A stretch of DNA of 34,370 nucleotides from Candidatus Bathyarchaeota archaeon (lineage in GTDB: Archaea; Thermoproteota; Bathyarchaeia; TCS64): the NCBI GenBank assembly GCA_026014875.1, contig JAOZHO010000023.1:1-34370 (forward strand), read 5' to 3'. Below, piece by piece: positions 23,316 through 31,973 of the stretch (positions are counted from its first letter, which is position 1; every line of letters begins with the position of its first letter). Under the pieces are notes generated by a model. The model saw only the letters and a list, made by a program, of their open reading frames with translations, was not told where the DNA came from and ran no database searches. The position numbers were made by a program, and so were the translations under genes.

Positions 23316-24245
23316 ATGAAGACCGCCGTCGTGGGGGCCGGGGCGATGGGAAGCCTCTTCGGGGGGCTCCTCGCCGCCTCGGGGGAGGACGTGACCCTGG
23401 TCGACGTCTGGCGGGAGCACGTCGAGGCCATCAACGCCGGGGGGCTCAGGATCGGTGGCCACGAGGAGTACCGCACGGTCAACGTGAAGGCGACGACTGA
23501 TCCCTCATCCGTGGGACCCGTCGATCTCATCATCGTCTTCGTGAAATCCTACGACACCCTCGAGGCGACCAGGGACGCCCTCCCCATGGTCTCCGAGGAC
23601 ACCGTCTTCCTCTCCCTCCAGAACGGTCTCGGGAACATCGAGAAGATATCGGAGGCAGTTGGAGGAGATAGGGTCATACCTGGAACGACGGCCCACGGCT
23701 GCACCCTCATCGGGCCGGGCGAGATCGTTCACGCCGGGAGTGGGCCCACGGTCATAGGAGAGTTGGACGGTCGGGTCACCGAAAGGGTGAGGGGTATCAG
23801 GGACGCCCTCGAGGGAGCCGGATTCGAGACCATGATCAGCGAGGCCATCAGAGGCGCCCTCTGGTCGAAGGTCCTGGTGAACGTGGGGATCAATCCATTG
23901 ACAGCGCTCAACGGGCTCCGGAACGGGGAGCTCCTCGACCACCCGGATATCATGGAAGTCATGAGAGGAGCGGTGGAAGAGGCCATCCGCGTCGCGGAGG
24001 CGCTGGGCGTGAATATGGGGGAAGGAGACCATGTGGAGAAGGTATACGATGTCGCCAGGGCGACAGCGGTCAACAGGTCTTCGATGCTCCAGGACGTCGA
24101 GAGGGGGCGGAGAACCGAGATCGATGCCCTCAACGGGGCCATCGTCGATTCGGCGAGGCTTCTGGGATTGGACGTGCCCGTGAACGAGACCCTCACAGCC
24201 GCTGTGAGGGGTTTGGAGTTTGAGCGGGCGAGGCGAGAGGGTTAG
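23316..24245 (+). CDS. panE: 2-dehydropantoate 2-reductase (ketopantoate reductase)
   Basis: PanE reduces ketopantoate to pantoate with NADPH or NADH. From the ATG at 23316 the protein has 309 residues. It opens with the Rossmann motif V-V-G-A-G-A-M-G-S (about 5-13). It carries the catalytic lysine in W-S-K-V-L-V-N-V-G-I-N-P-L-T-A-L, and an S-S-M-L-Q-D-V-E-R-G-R-R-T-E-I-D stretch that includes the conserved substrate-binding Ser and the Glu near the end. The longer frame starting at 23181 is antisense to panB and has no promoter. Its neighbour panB supplies the substrate. The stop is convergent with the first M81 gene. Confidence 0.95.
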   Translation: MKTAVVGAGAMGSLFGGLLAASGEDVTLVDVWREHVEAINAGGLRIGGHEEYRTVNVKATTDPSSVGPVDLIIVFVKSYDTLEATRDALPMVSEDTVFLSLQNGLGNIEKISEAVGGDRVIPGTTAHGCTLIGPGEIVHAGSGPTVIGELDGRVTERVRGIRDALEGAGFETMISEAIRGALWSKVLVNVGINPLTALNGLRNGELLDHPDIMEVMRGAVEEAIRVAEALGVNMGEGDHVEKVYDVARATAVNRSSMLQDVERGRRTEIDALNGAIVDSARLLGLDVPVNETLTAAVRGLEFERARREG

Positions 24246-24269
24246 TCTCGTCCCATGGCCTCGTATGCG

Positions 24270-25742
24270 TCACTGTTTGGTGATGGGGTAGAGGTCGTCC
24301 GGGATGTTCTTGTAATCGAAGACGCTGGGGTCCGCGGGGCACTGGCCCGGGGCGTCGACGATGATGATCTCCTCCCCCACCTCCTCGTAGACGGCCCTGA
24401 AGTGGGTCTTCGACTTGGTGACCACGATGTCGAAATCCTGAGTCTTGTACCCGAACTGGGTGATGGGGTCCTCGTCGATGAGGCTCGTCTTATGGGAGAC
24501 GAATTGGAGCCAGATACCGTCGACATCCAGTATCGCGGTGGGGCCGTGGTCGATCTCCTGGTTCACCCTCATGGGGCCCGTGGCGACGTACTTGCCCTCC
24601 CCGGCGTAGATGACCTTCCCCTCCACCTCGATGGGCCCCCCGTCCCTCCACCCGGTGTGGCCCCCGACCTCGAGCTTCACGACGCTCCCCACACCCGCCT
24701 TTATCGCGGCTGCCGCCCCCTCGGGGCTATAGAAGACGGGATGGGCGACGTTCCGGGCGCCCCGGGCCATGAGCTCGGCGAGGACGAAAGTGGTGTCGTT
24801 GGTCCTGTCCGCGCAATCCAGGATGACGATAGGCTTCTCCGCGGTCTTCGCCTTCTCCATCGCCAAGGCCACGCCATCCTTGACGTTGTAGAGGGAGGAT
24901 TCCGCCCTGCCGGTGAGGTATTCCCGCTTATCCCAGGCCAGCTCGGCGAGGTCGTCCACGACCTCCTGGGCGAGCCCCGGGTCGTCGTCGGTGACTGCGA
25001 TCATGGACATCCCGAGCTGGTGGACGTCGGACCAGGAGAACCCCATGAGGGCTGTGACGTCCACGACCCCCTCCTTCGCCTCCCACTCCAGAACCCTGTC
25101 GATTATGTCCTTCCCAGGGGAGACCGTGGTGGCGCTGAAGACGCTGGGCACCACTATCCCGGGCTTGTTGATGGCCATCGTGGGCTTGATCTCCCCCGCC
25201 AGGGTGGCGAGCATCGCCCTCGCCGCCCTCCTCCCCGTCTCCCCTGAGTCGACGTGGGGGCTGCTGTGGTAGCCGAAGATGCCGGTGGCCTCCTTCAGGA
25301 TGGCCTCGTCCTTGTTCCCGTGGAGGTCGAAGGCGACCATGATGGGCAAATCGTAGCCCACGACCTCCCGAACCTCCCTCACCGCATCGGTCTCCGGGTC
25401 CTGCCTGCTCTCCGTGGCCATGGCCCCGTGGAGAGCCAGGAGTATACCGTCGAGTTCTCCGGCGACCTCCTCGAAGCCCCGCCTAATCAACGGGACATAG
25501 TGATCGTAAACCTCGTCGGCCACCGTCGCAGTGGCCCCGCCCCGGGCCGCGAGAACGGGGTGGAGCTCGACGCCCGCGGGCTCACAGATATCGAGGAAGC
25601 CCCCGAGGGACGTGTTGGTCCCCCTGCTCTTCGTTAGTACGTCCTCGCCGTAGAGGGCGGTCCGCTCGAAGGCCTTGAGATCCGTGACTCCGGGCCAGAA
25701 GGAGACGGTCTCATGGCTGAACCCAGCGATACCTAGTTTCAT
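24270..25742 (-). CDS. M81-family metallohydrolase (MlrC/microcystinase-like), paralogue 1
   Basis: M81 proteins include MlrC, which opens the linearised cyclic peptide microcystin and related products. This 490-residue copy starts with the family's M-K-L-G-I-A-G-F-S-H-E-T. It has the zinc-ligand pattern D-L-H (Asp139, His141) with a second His 22 residues later (His163 in S-S-P-H), L-H-G-A-M at 104-108, and a C-terminal Y-K-T-Q-D-F-D-I-V-V-T-K-S-K-T-H-F-R-A. It closely resembles paralogue 2 next door. The ATG at 25742 replaces a longer open frame that runs into the neighbour. A box A-like AAATTTTATC is about 40 bases upstream. Confidence 0.9.
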   Translation of the reverse strand: MKLGIAGFSHETVSFWPGVTDLKAFERTALYGEDVLTKSRGTNTSLGGFLDICEPAGVELHPVLAARGGATATVADEVYDHYVPLIRRGFEEVAGELDGILLALHGAMATESRQDPETDAVREVREVVGYDLPIMVAFDLHGNKDEAILKEATGIFGYHSSPHVDSGETGRRAARAMLATLAGEIKPTMAINKPGIVVPSVFSATTVSPGKDIIDRVLEWEAKEGVVDVTALMGFSWSDVHQLGMSMIAVTDDDPGLAQEVVDDLAELAWDKREYLTGRAESSLYNVKDGVALAMEKAKTAEKPIVILDCADRTNDTTFVLAELMARGARNVAHPVFYSPEGAAAAIKAGVGSVVKLEVGGHTGWRDGGPIEVEGKVIYAGEGKYVATGPMRVNQEIDHGPTAILDVDGIWLQFVSHKTSLIDEDPITQFGYKTQDFDIVVTKSKTHFRAVYEEVGEEIIIVDAPGQCPADPSVFDYKNIPDDLYPITKQ

Positions 25743-25816
25743 CTCTAAAACCTCGGATAAGAGTGAACAATATGAGCGGATAAAATTTGGTACGGCGCTA
25801 TTGAGAGGTGCTCGGT

Positions 25817-27292
25817 CTAGGTCAGTGTAATCGGGTACACGCCGGGAGGAACATTCCTGTACTCGAAAGCACTGAGATCGGCTGGGCACTGGCCCGGAGC
25901 GTCCACGACGATGATCTCCTCGCTTATCGGGGCGTAGACGGCCCTGAAGTGGGTCTTCGACTTGGTGACGATGATGTCGAAGTCCTGGGTCTTGTACCCG
26001 AACTGGGTGATGGGGTCCTCGTCCAGGAGGGCTCCGCCGGTGATGCCAATGCGCCGGGAGACGAGCTGGAGCCAGATGCCGTCGACGTCCAGGATGGCGG
26101 TGGTCCCCTGGTCCACCGGGAGCCCCTTGGTCATGGGCCCCGAGCCCAAGTATCGACCCTCCCCAGCCCACAGCACTCTTCCCCTGACCCTCACGGGTGC
26201 GCCGTCCCTCCATCCCGTGCTCCCGCCCACCTCGACATCGACGGTCGCCCCCACCCCGGCCTCGGCGCATGCTTCTGCGGCCTCCGGGTCCCAGAGGAGG
26301 GGGAAGGCGGCGTTCTCGGCTCCCTGGGCCATGAGCTCCCTAAGGACGTATGTGGTGTCGTTGGTCCTGTCCGCGTGATCCAGGATGACTACGGGTTTCC
26401 GGGCGTCTCTGGACCGCTTGATCGCCCTACGCACACCTTCGTCCAGGGCGTGGAGGCTCCCGCCCCCGTTGAGGGCCTCCCGCCTCTCCCAGGCGAAGCC
26501 GGAGAGGTCATCGACCACCTCTCGGGCGAGGTCGGGGTCGCCGTCGGTGAGGGCCACCGCGGCCATCCCCAGCTGGTGGACGTCGGCCCAGGCGAAGCTG
26601 AAGAACATCGAGGCGTCCAGGACCCCGGGGCGCTTCATCCACTCCTCGACCCGCCCGATGATCTCGCTGCTCGGGGGGGCCCCGGTGTAGCTGAAGACGC
26701 TGGGGACCACGACCCCTGGTTTCGCGATGGCTGTCGAGGGTTCGATCTCCCCCTTGGCGGTGGCGAGCATGGCCCTGGCGGCTCTGCGTCCTGTCTCGGC
26801 TCTGTCGAGGTGGGGGCTGCTGTGGTAGCCGAAGACCATGGTGGCCTCCTCGAGGATGGCGGGGGAGAGGTTCGCGTGGAGGTCCAGCGCGGCCATGATG
26901 GGTATGTCGTACCCCACGGCCTCCCGGATCCCCCTGACGATGTGGGTCTCAGTGTCCTGGAGGCTCTCGGTCACCATAGCCCCGTGGAGCTCCAGCAGGA
27001 TACCGTCGAGGCTCCCCCCTGCGAACCCCCGCTTCATCTCCCCGACGTAATAGTCAAAGACCTCGTCGGCCACCGTGGCGGTGACCCCCCCGAAGGCGGC
27101 GCAGACCGGGAGCATCTCGACGCCCTGGGATTCGCAGACATCGACGAAGCCCCCGATGGGCGTGTTGGTCCCCCGCCTCGTCTCGACGACGTCGCGGCCC
27201 CGGAGCTCGTCCCTCTTGAAGGCCTCGAGGCCCGTGGTTCCCGGCCAGAATGTGATGGTCTCGTGGCCCAGCCCCGCTATTCCCAGCTTCAA
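25817..27292 (-). CDS. M81-family metallohydrolase (MlrC-like), paralogue 2
   Basis: This 491-residue protein is the tandem neighbour of paralogue 1, and the two align along their whole length with long identical blocks, so they probably arose by local duplication. Metal-ligand candidates are Asp137 and His139 (D-L-H) and His161, again with the 22-residue spacing. The C-terminal V-T-K-S-K-T-H-F-R-A-V-Y and D-A-P-G-Q-C-P-A-D motifs are intact, so both copies look functional. The start is TTG at 27292, with CTTTTATC about 40 bases upstream. Substrate differences would sit in the variable middle region. Confidence 0.9.
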   Translation of the reverse strand: MKLGIAGLGHETITFWPGTTGLEAFKRDELRGRDVVETRRGTNTPIGGFVDVCESQGVEMLPVCAAFGGVTATVADEVFDYYVGEMKRGFAGGSLDGILLELHGAMVTESLQDTETHIVRGIREAVGYDIPIMAALDLHANLSPAILEEATMVFGYHSSPHLDRAETGRRAARAMLATAKGEIEPSTAIAKPGVVVPSVFSYTGAPPSSEIIGRVEEWMKRPGVLDASMFFSFAWADVHQLGMAAVALTDGDPDLAREVVDDLSGFAWERREALNGGGSLHALDEGVRRAIKRSRDARKPVVILDHADRTNDTTYVLRELMAQGAENAAFPLLWDPEAAEACAEAGVGATVDVEVGGSTGWRDGAPVRVRGRVLWAGEGRYLGSGPMTKGLPVDQGTTAILDVDGIWLQLVSRRIGITGGALLDEDPITQFGYKTQDFDIIVTKSKTHFRAVYAPISEEIIVVDAPGQCPADLSAFEYRNVPPGVYPITLT

Positions 27293-27513
27293 GGCGTCTT
27301 CCTCAGAGATGTGATGGGTTGTTCCCCTGATAAAAGCGAGGCCCGGAGGTCAGAGTTATGAGAAATGTTTGGGTTGTCCCTGATCTGGGGTCGGCGGGGG
27401 GGAGGCTCGCGTTCCCCACCACGAGGGGGAGATTCGACTACTTCGGGCCCACTCCACGGACGAGAAGACCCTCCGGATCCGTCAGGTCTCTCTCAGCCGC
27501 GCGCGGTTCCAGG

Positions 27514-27529
27514 GGGGCCTCGAGGCCCC
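27514..27529 (-). terminator. GC-rich palindrome at the end of the D-aminoacylase gene
   Basis: A perfect 16-base palindrome, GGGGCCTCGAGGCCCC, begins one base past the stop codon of the D-aminoacylase gene. It could stall transcription or protect the message, but no T run follows. The rest of the 27293-27530 spacer shows no supported gene. Confidence 0.35.
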
Positions 27530-27530
27530 G

Positions 27531-29117
27531 TCACTTGCCGCCCGGATGCCTCAGGGTTCTCCCCGCGAGGGCTCCGTTGTACTCGCCGCCCTCGATGGCC
27601 ACGGTCCCGTTGACGAGGACGTACTCGACTCCCTCGCTGTACTGGTGGGGGTCCTGGAAGGTGGCGGTGTCGATGAGGGTCTTGGGGTCCACGACGGTGA
27701 TGTCCGCGTAGTTCCCCTCCCTGAGGAGGCCCCTGCCCTCGAGGCCGAAGCGGAGCGCCGGGAAGGAGGTCATGCGCCTGACGCCGTCCTCGACGCTCAC
27801 AATCTTCTCCCTGAGGACGTATTTGCCGAGGAACCGGGTGAACGCCCCGTAGTTCCGGGGGTGGGGCTTCCCCTTCCCGAGGGGGCCGTAGGCTGCGAGG
27901 CTGGAGCCGTCGGAGCCCACCATCATGGCGTGGTGCTTCATGATCGCCTCGACGTCGGTGTCCCAACCGAAGAAGAGTATCAGGGGGACTAGGCCCCTGG
28001 CCTCGAGGAGGAGGTCACACATCGCGGCCTGCCTCGTGACGCCCCTAATCTCGGCGATCTCGGCTATGCTCTTCCCCTCGTAGCTGGGCTCGGGGTCGAA
28101 CTTGCAGACCAGGAGCTTGAGGCTCCCCGTCCAGTCCTCCTGCTCGGTGACCCCTTCCTCGATCTTCTTCCTCTCCTCGGGGTCCTTGAGGCGCTCCAAA
28201 AAGCTCTCGACTCCCCCCTCCCGAGACCACTTGGGGGTGATCGCGAAGGCCCCCGTCGAGGCGGCGATGTAGGGGTACTGGTCGAAGGTGACGTCGACCC
28301 CCTCGTCCCGAGCCTCATCGATGACCCTGAGCATGTTGAGGGACTTGCCCCAGTTAGTCCTGCCCTTCACCTTGAGGTGGGCGATCTGGACGGGGCACCC
28401 CGCCTCCCGGCCGATGACTATGGACTCGTCGATGGACTCGATGAGCTTGCCCCCCTGGTTCCTGATGTGGGTGGCGTAGAGGCCCCCGTGCTTCGCGACC
28501 ACCTTGCTGAGCTCCACGAGTTCACCGGTGTCGGCGTAGACCCCGGGGGCGTACTTGATCCCCGTGGAGAGCCCGAAGGCGCCATCCCTCATCCCCTGGT
28601 CCACGAGCCCCTTCATCTCCTCCAACTCGCTGGCCGAGGGGGCCCGGGCCTCGTAGCCCATCACAGATGAGCGTATCGTACCGTGGCCGATGAGGGTGCC
28701 CAGGTTCACGGGCATCCCCCCATTCTCGAGGCGCGCCAGATACTCGGCCACCGAATACCAGTCCCACTCGATGCCCAGCTCCTCGAGCCGCCTAGAGGCG
28801 AAGCTCTTCCCGAGGTCCGTCACGGGGGACATCGAAGCACCGCAGTTCCCCGCGATCTCCGTGGTGACCCCCTGGCGAATCTTGCTGTCAGCCTTGGGGT
28901 TGATGATGAACGAGGAGTCGCTGTGGGTGTGCACATCCACGAACCCGGGGGAGACCAGCAGCCCCTTGGCATCGATCACCTTCTCGGCCTCGTACTTCCC
29001 GAGCGCCCCCACCTTCGCTATCCGATCCCCGTCCACGGCGACGTCCCCTTGGAACCAGGGGTTCCCCGAGCCGTCGACGACCTTTCCTCCCTTGATGACG
29101 ATACTGTAAGAGTCCAT
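27531..29117 (-). CDS. N-acyl-D-amino-acid deacylase (D-aminoacylase) family amidohydrolase
   Basis: Members of this amidohydrolase group remove acyl groups from N-acyl-D-amino acids; related enzymes act on D-glutamate/aspartate derivatives or dihydropyrimidines. The 528-residue protein has the metal motif D-V-H-T-H-S-D (His63, His65). It also has the E-I-A-G-N-C-G stretch whose Cys92 matches the metal-binding Cys typical of D-aminoacylases, A-T-H-I-R and Q-I-A-H-L-K with further His ligands, and M-V-G-S-D-G-S with the catalytic Asp. The ATG at 29117 is preceded by a box A buried in a perfect inverted repeat. It sits between M81 and amidohydrolase genes on one strand. Confidence 0.9.
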   Translation of the reverse strand: MDSYSIVIKGGKVVDGSGNPWFQGDVAVDGDRIAKVGALGKYEAEKVIDAKGLLVSPGFVDVHTHSDSSFIINPKADSKIRQGVTTEIAGNCGASMSPVTDLGKSFASRRLEELGIEWDWYSVAEYLARLENGGMPVNLGTLIGHGTIRSSVMGYEARAPSASELEEMKGLVDQGMRDGAFGLSTGIKYAPGVYADTGELVELSKVVAKHGGLYATHIRNQGGKLIESIDESIVIGREAGCPVQIAHLKVKGRTNWGKSLNMLRVIDEARDEGVDVTFDQYPYIAASTGAFAITPKWSREGGVESFLERLKDPEERKKIEEGVTEQEDWTGSLKLLVCKFDPEPSYEGKSIAEIAEIRGVTRQAAMCDLLLEARGLVPLILFFGWDTDVEAIMKHHAMMVGSDGSSLAAYGPLGKGKPHPRNYGAFTRFLGKYVLREKIVSVEDGVRRMTSFPALRFGLEGRGLLREGNYADITVVDPKTLIDTATFQDPHQYSEGVEYVLVNGTVAIEGGEYNGALAGRTLRHPGGK

Positions 29118-29143
29118 TCTAGATCAATTGACTGTGTTTCAGT

Positions 29144-29160
29144 AGATTATAAAATAATCT
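29144..29160 (-). promoter_or_regulatory. Inverted repeat overlapping box A of the D-aminoacylase gene
   Basis: AGATTAT and ATAATCT form a perfect inverted repeat with 7-base arms around AAA. On the minus strand it contains the TATA-like TTTTATAATC, centred about 35 bases before the ATG. A repressor bound here would block TBP, so it is a good operator candidate. As a hairpin it might also act at the end of a transcript. Confidence 0.5.
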
Positions 29161-29186
29161 AGGTGAGAGGGGTAAACTCCTCCGCC

Positions 29187-30368
29187 TTACCTGACGAATC
29201 GTCCGTTGAGCATGACCCGCTCAAGGCTCGTCTGTACGGCGGTTATGTCCTCGGTGGGGTCCTCCCTGAGTACCAGGAGGTCCGCCAGTTTCCCCTCCTC
29301 GACGGTGCCGAGGCGGTCGTCAACGGCGATGCTCCTCGCCGCGTTGAGGGCCCCGGCGACGATGGCCTGCATAGGGGTCGCTCCCCAGCGGACCATGTAC
29401 ATCAGGTCCCGGGGGTTGTCCCCGAAGAAGTTGTCGGTCATGCCGCTGTCGGTGCCCATCGAGAAGGGTATCCCCGCCTCGAGGGCTCTCCTGAAGTTGG
29501 GCTCGGTGAGGTCCCAGATGCCGCTGGTCACGGTGCGCTCGGGGACGCCGGTCTCCAGCCATTTCTCGTAGTGGCACCAGTAGGTCTTCAGCGTGGGCAT
29601 CAGCATCATCCCCCGCTCCAGCATCGTTGCGATGTGCTCGTCGGTGAGGCTCTGGCCGTGGACGATGACATCCGCCCCGGCCTCGATAGCGTTGGATATG
29701 CCCCGCTCCCCGTAGCAGTGGGCGTGAACCATCTTGCCGCAGTTGTGGGCCTCCTCAACGCAGGCGGACATCTCCTCCACCGTGAGCTGCACATGGGTGG
29801 GACCCGTGTGAAGGCTCGAGATGGCCCCAGTGACCCCCAGCTTGATGAAATCAGCATTGTGATACATGAGGAGTCCCCGGGTGGCTTTCCGAGCCTCGTG
29901 GGGGCCGTTCACCTCGAGGCGGGCCCCGGGGACCCTGCTTCTTCCCCCGGCCATGGTGATCATCTCCCCCGAGACGAAGAGGCGGGGGCCCAGGGTGGCC
30001 CCGTTGTTGATGGCGTTCCGGGCGGCGAAGGAGACGTTCCTCACAGCCCCGGCGTCCGCGAGACTCGTGCACCCCACCATTAGGGCCCTCCTCGCGAGCT
30101 TCACGCCCCTGATGGCTAGGTACTCGTCGCTGTACTCGACGGGGTCGGGGACCCCTGTGTACTTGATGTGGACGTGGGCGTCGATGAGCCCAGGCATCAC
30201 GAAGCGGTCCCCCAGGTCGAGGATTTCGTCGTAGCTGGCCTCGAACCCGTCCCGGGAGACCTCTGCTATGACTCCATCGTCTAACCCGACGTAGGCGCCC
30301 TCGATGACCTCCCCGTCGCCGACGATGAGCTTGCCGATCTCGAGCCCAATGCTTCCCCCTGATTCCAT
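29187..30368 (-). CDS. Imidazolonepropionase/prolidase-like amidohydrolase
   Basis: This metal-dependent amidohydrolase resembles the group annotated as imidazolonepropionase-like or Xaa-Pro dipeptidase (M38-like). From the ATG at 30368 it has 393 residues. Ligand motifs are D-A-H-V-H (His65, His67), a lysine in F-I-K-L-G-V-T-G-A that may be carboxylated, H-A-H-C-Y-G-E-R-G, V-I-V-H-G-Q-S and M-G-T-D-S-G with the catalytic Asp. Some relatives hydrolyse N-acyl-proline or other N-acyl amino acids. The longer open frame to 30449 adds residues without family match. It lies 69 bases before the D-aminoacylase start on the same strand. Confidence 0.87.
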   Translation of the reverse strand: MESGGSIGLEIGKLIVGDGEVIEGAYVGLDDGVIAEVSRDGFEASYDEILDLGDRFVMPGLIDAHVHIKYTGVPDPVEYSDEYLAIRGVKLARRALMVGCTSLADAGAVRNVSFAARNAINNGATLGPRLFVSGEMITMAGGRSRVPGARLEVNGPHEARKATRGLLMYHNADFIKLGVTGAISSLHTGPTHVQLTVEEMSACVEEAHNCGKMVHAHCYGERGISNAIEAGADVIVHGQSLTDEHIATMLERGMMLMPTLKTYWCHYEKWLETGVPERTVTSGIWDLTEPNFRRALEAGIPFSMGTDSGMTDNFFGDNPRDLMYMVRWGATPMQAIVAGALNAARSIAVDDRLGTVEEGKLADLLVLREDPTEDITAVQTSLERVMLNGRFVR

Positions 30369-30436
30369 GATTATCGGAAAAAGATGGAGCCGATGAGGGT
30401 TTAACCCCTTCGACATCAAACAAAGAAAAAGGGGAG

Positions 30437-31924
30437 TTAATCCCGCCACTTGGGGTCGATGGGGTAGATGCCCTCAGGCTCGTTCAGGTAGTTGAACTGG
30501 TTCAGGTCCGCGGGGCCCAAGCCCGGGGCGTCCACCTCGATGATCTCCCGGGCGTATCCCTCGTAGAATGCCCTGAAGTGGACCCGGGATTTGATCACCA
30601 GGATGCTCAGGCTCTCGAAGGGTATGCCGTAGTGCTTGAACCCCTCGGAGTCCTGGACCTGGTGGAGGGTCGAAGTGACGACCACGTGCCTGTTTCCGCC
30701 CAGGTCTAGGGCGACGGTGGGGCCCACGTTGGTGAGGCGCCCCGTGTCCTTGGGGCCGGTGAGCTTGTAGTTGCCGTCCCCCAGGAACTTGATTTTACCC
30801 GTCACCGTGACGGGCTCCCCGGCGTTTCTGGTGGCGGTGAAGGCGCCGAAGGTCAGGGTGACCTCATCTCCCACCTTGTGACTCTCCATGAGCTCCTTCA
30901 CGGCGAAGGGATCCGCGATGGAGGAGAGCCCAAAGTTCTCGACCCCCTGGAGCAGGAGCTCCCGGAGGAGGTGGGTGCTGTCCCCGAGGCGGTCCGCGTG
31001 GTCGGCTAGGACGATGGGCGTCTGCCCCCTCCTCTGGTGCTGGAGGGCCTGGATGACCCCGTCCCGGGTCTTGGGTATCTTCCTGTTGGCGAGGGGCTCC
31101 CGGAGCTTCCAGACCAGTTCGGATACGTCCTGGGCGATCTCCTCGGCGAGGGCCGGATCGTCGTTGGTGACTGCGATGACAGAGGCTCCCCCATCGGGGA
31201 CGTCGGCGTAGGCGAATCCGAAGGCGACGGAGACGTAGCAGTCGTGTTTCGCCTCCCACTCCCGGCATCGTTCCATGATGGTCTCCCCGGGGTGTCGGCT
31301 CGTGCCCTGGAAGACGCTGGGGCTGATGACCCCGGGCTTCCTGATGGCCATGGTGGGCTTCTTCTCGCCTTTTATCGTGTCGATCATCCAACGGGCGGCG
31401 ACCATGCCGATCTCCTCTTTGTCGACGTGGGGGTAGGTCTTGATGATGAAGACGGCGTCCGTCACGTCGGTGAGCTCGTGGTCCTCGTTGGCGTGGAGGT
31501 CCAGGGTCACAATGATGGGGATGTCTCCCACGGCCTCCCGGGCCCTCCGAGCGACCTCGGCCTCGGGCTTGTGGTGCTCCCGGGCCGCCATCGCGCCGTG
31601 GAGGCTAAGGAACAGGCCATCCAGCTTCCCCGCGGCCTTGAGACCCTCGGCAATTCCATCGGCGTATTTGTCGAAGCACTCGGGCGTGAGCCAGCTCCCG
31701 GAGGAGCCCCCCCACGACCGGGAGGCGTCGAGGATGCCGACGAGCTCCACGCCCTCCTCCTCCGCGACATTCACGAAGCCTCGGACGTATCCCTTGATGC
31801 CTCGGGCCTTCTCTATAACCTCCTCTCCATGGAGCACCCCGCCCTTCTCAAAGTCCTGGCTAGAGGTGGGCCTCGGGCAGAAGGTGCAGGTCTCATGGGA
31901 GAATCTTGCTATTGCGATCCTCAT
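30437..31924 (-). CDS. M81-family metallohydrolase (MlrC-like), divergent paralogue 3
   Basis: This is a third, clearly more diverged MlrC-like protein of 495 residues. It retains R-F-S-H-E-T-C-T-F near the start, L-H-G-A-M (108-112), and the metal pattern Asp142, His144 (L-D-L-H) and His166 (Y-P-H) with the same 22-residue spacing. Its C-terminus replaces the T-K-S-K-T-H-F block of paralogues 1 and 2 with I-K-S-R-V-H-F-R-A-F-Y, still of family type. The region around residues 66-80 (S-R-S-W-G-G-S-S-G-S-W) is unique to it. The ATG at 31924 has a strong box A, so it is probably promoted apart from the MFS gene upstream. Confidence 0.9.
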   Translation of the reverse strand: MRIAIARFSHETCTFCPRPTSSQDFEKGGVLHGEEVIEKARGIKGYVRGFVNVAEEEGVELVGILDASRSWGGSSGSWLTPECFDKYADGIAEGLKAAGKLDGLFLSLHGAMAAREHHKPEAEVARRAREAVGDIPIIVTLDLHANEDHELTDVTDAVFIIKTYPHVDKEEIGMVAARWMIDTIKGEKKPTMAIRKPGVISPSVFQGTSRHPGETIMERCREWEAKHDCYVSVAFGFAYADVPDGGASVIAVTNDDPALAEEIAQDVSELVWKLREPLANRKIPKTRDGVIQALQHQRRGQTPIVLADHADRLGDSTHLLRELLLQGVENFGLSSIADPFAVKELMESHKVGDEVTLTFGAFTATRNAGEPVTVTGKIKFLGDGNYKLTGPKDTGRLTNVGPTVALDLGGNRHVVVTSTLHQVQDSEGFKHYGIPFESLSILVIKSRVHFRAFYEGYAREIIEVDAPGLGPADLNQFNYLNEPEGIYPIDPKWRD

Positions 31925-31947
31925 ATTGCATCAGAATACCTGCAAGA

Positions 31948-31956
31948 GTATATAAC
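31948..31956 (-). promoter_or_regulatory. Box A of the third M81 gene
   Basis: GTTATATAC on the minus strand is centred about 28 bases before the ATG at 31924, an excellent archaeal TATA box at leaderless spacing. It sits between the MFS gene's stop and the M81 start, so M81 can be expressed without the permease. Confidence 0.65.
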
Positions 31957-31973
31957 GGGTTGAACCCTGGGGC

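Noticed and set aside
23255-23533. N-terminal extension of panB and the mirrored upstream extension of panE
   Set aside because: Each lies antisense to the other gene and the family N-termini begin at 23254 and 23316.
25743-26270. N-terminal extension of M81 paralogue 1
   Set aside because: It overlaps the coding sequence of paralogue 2 in another frame; the conserved start M-K-L-G-I-A is at 25742.
27358-27711. A 117-codon plus-strand frame starting in the spacer
   Set aside because: It runs antisense into the D-aminoacylase gene, is Arg/Ser/Pro-rich and matches no family.
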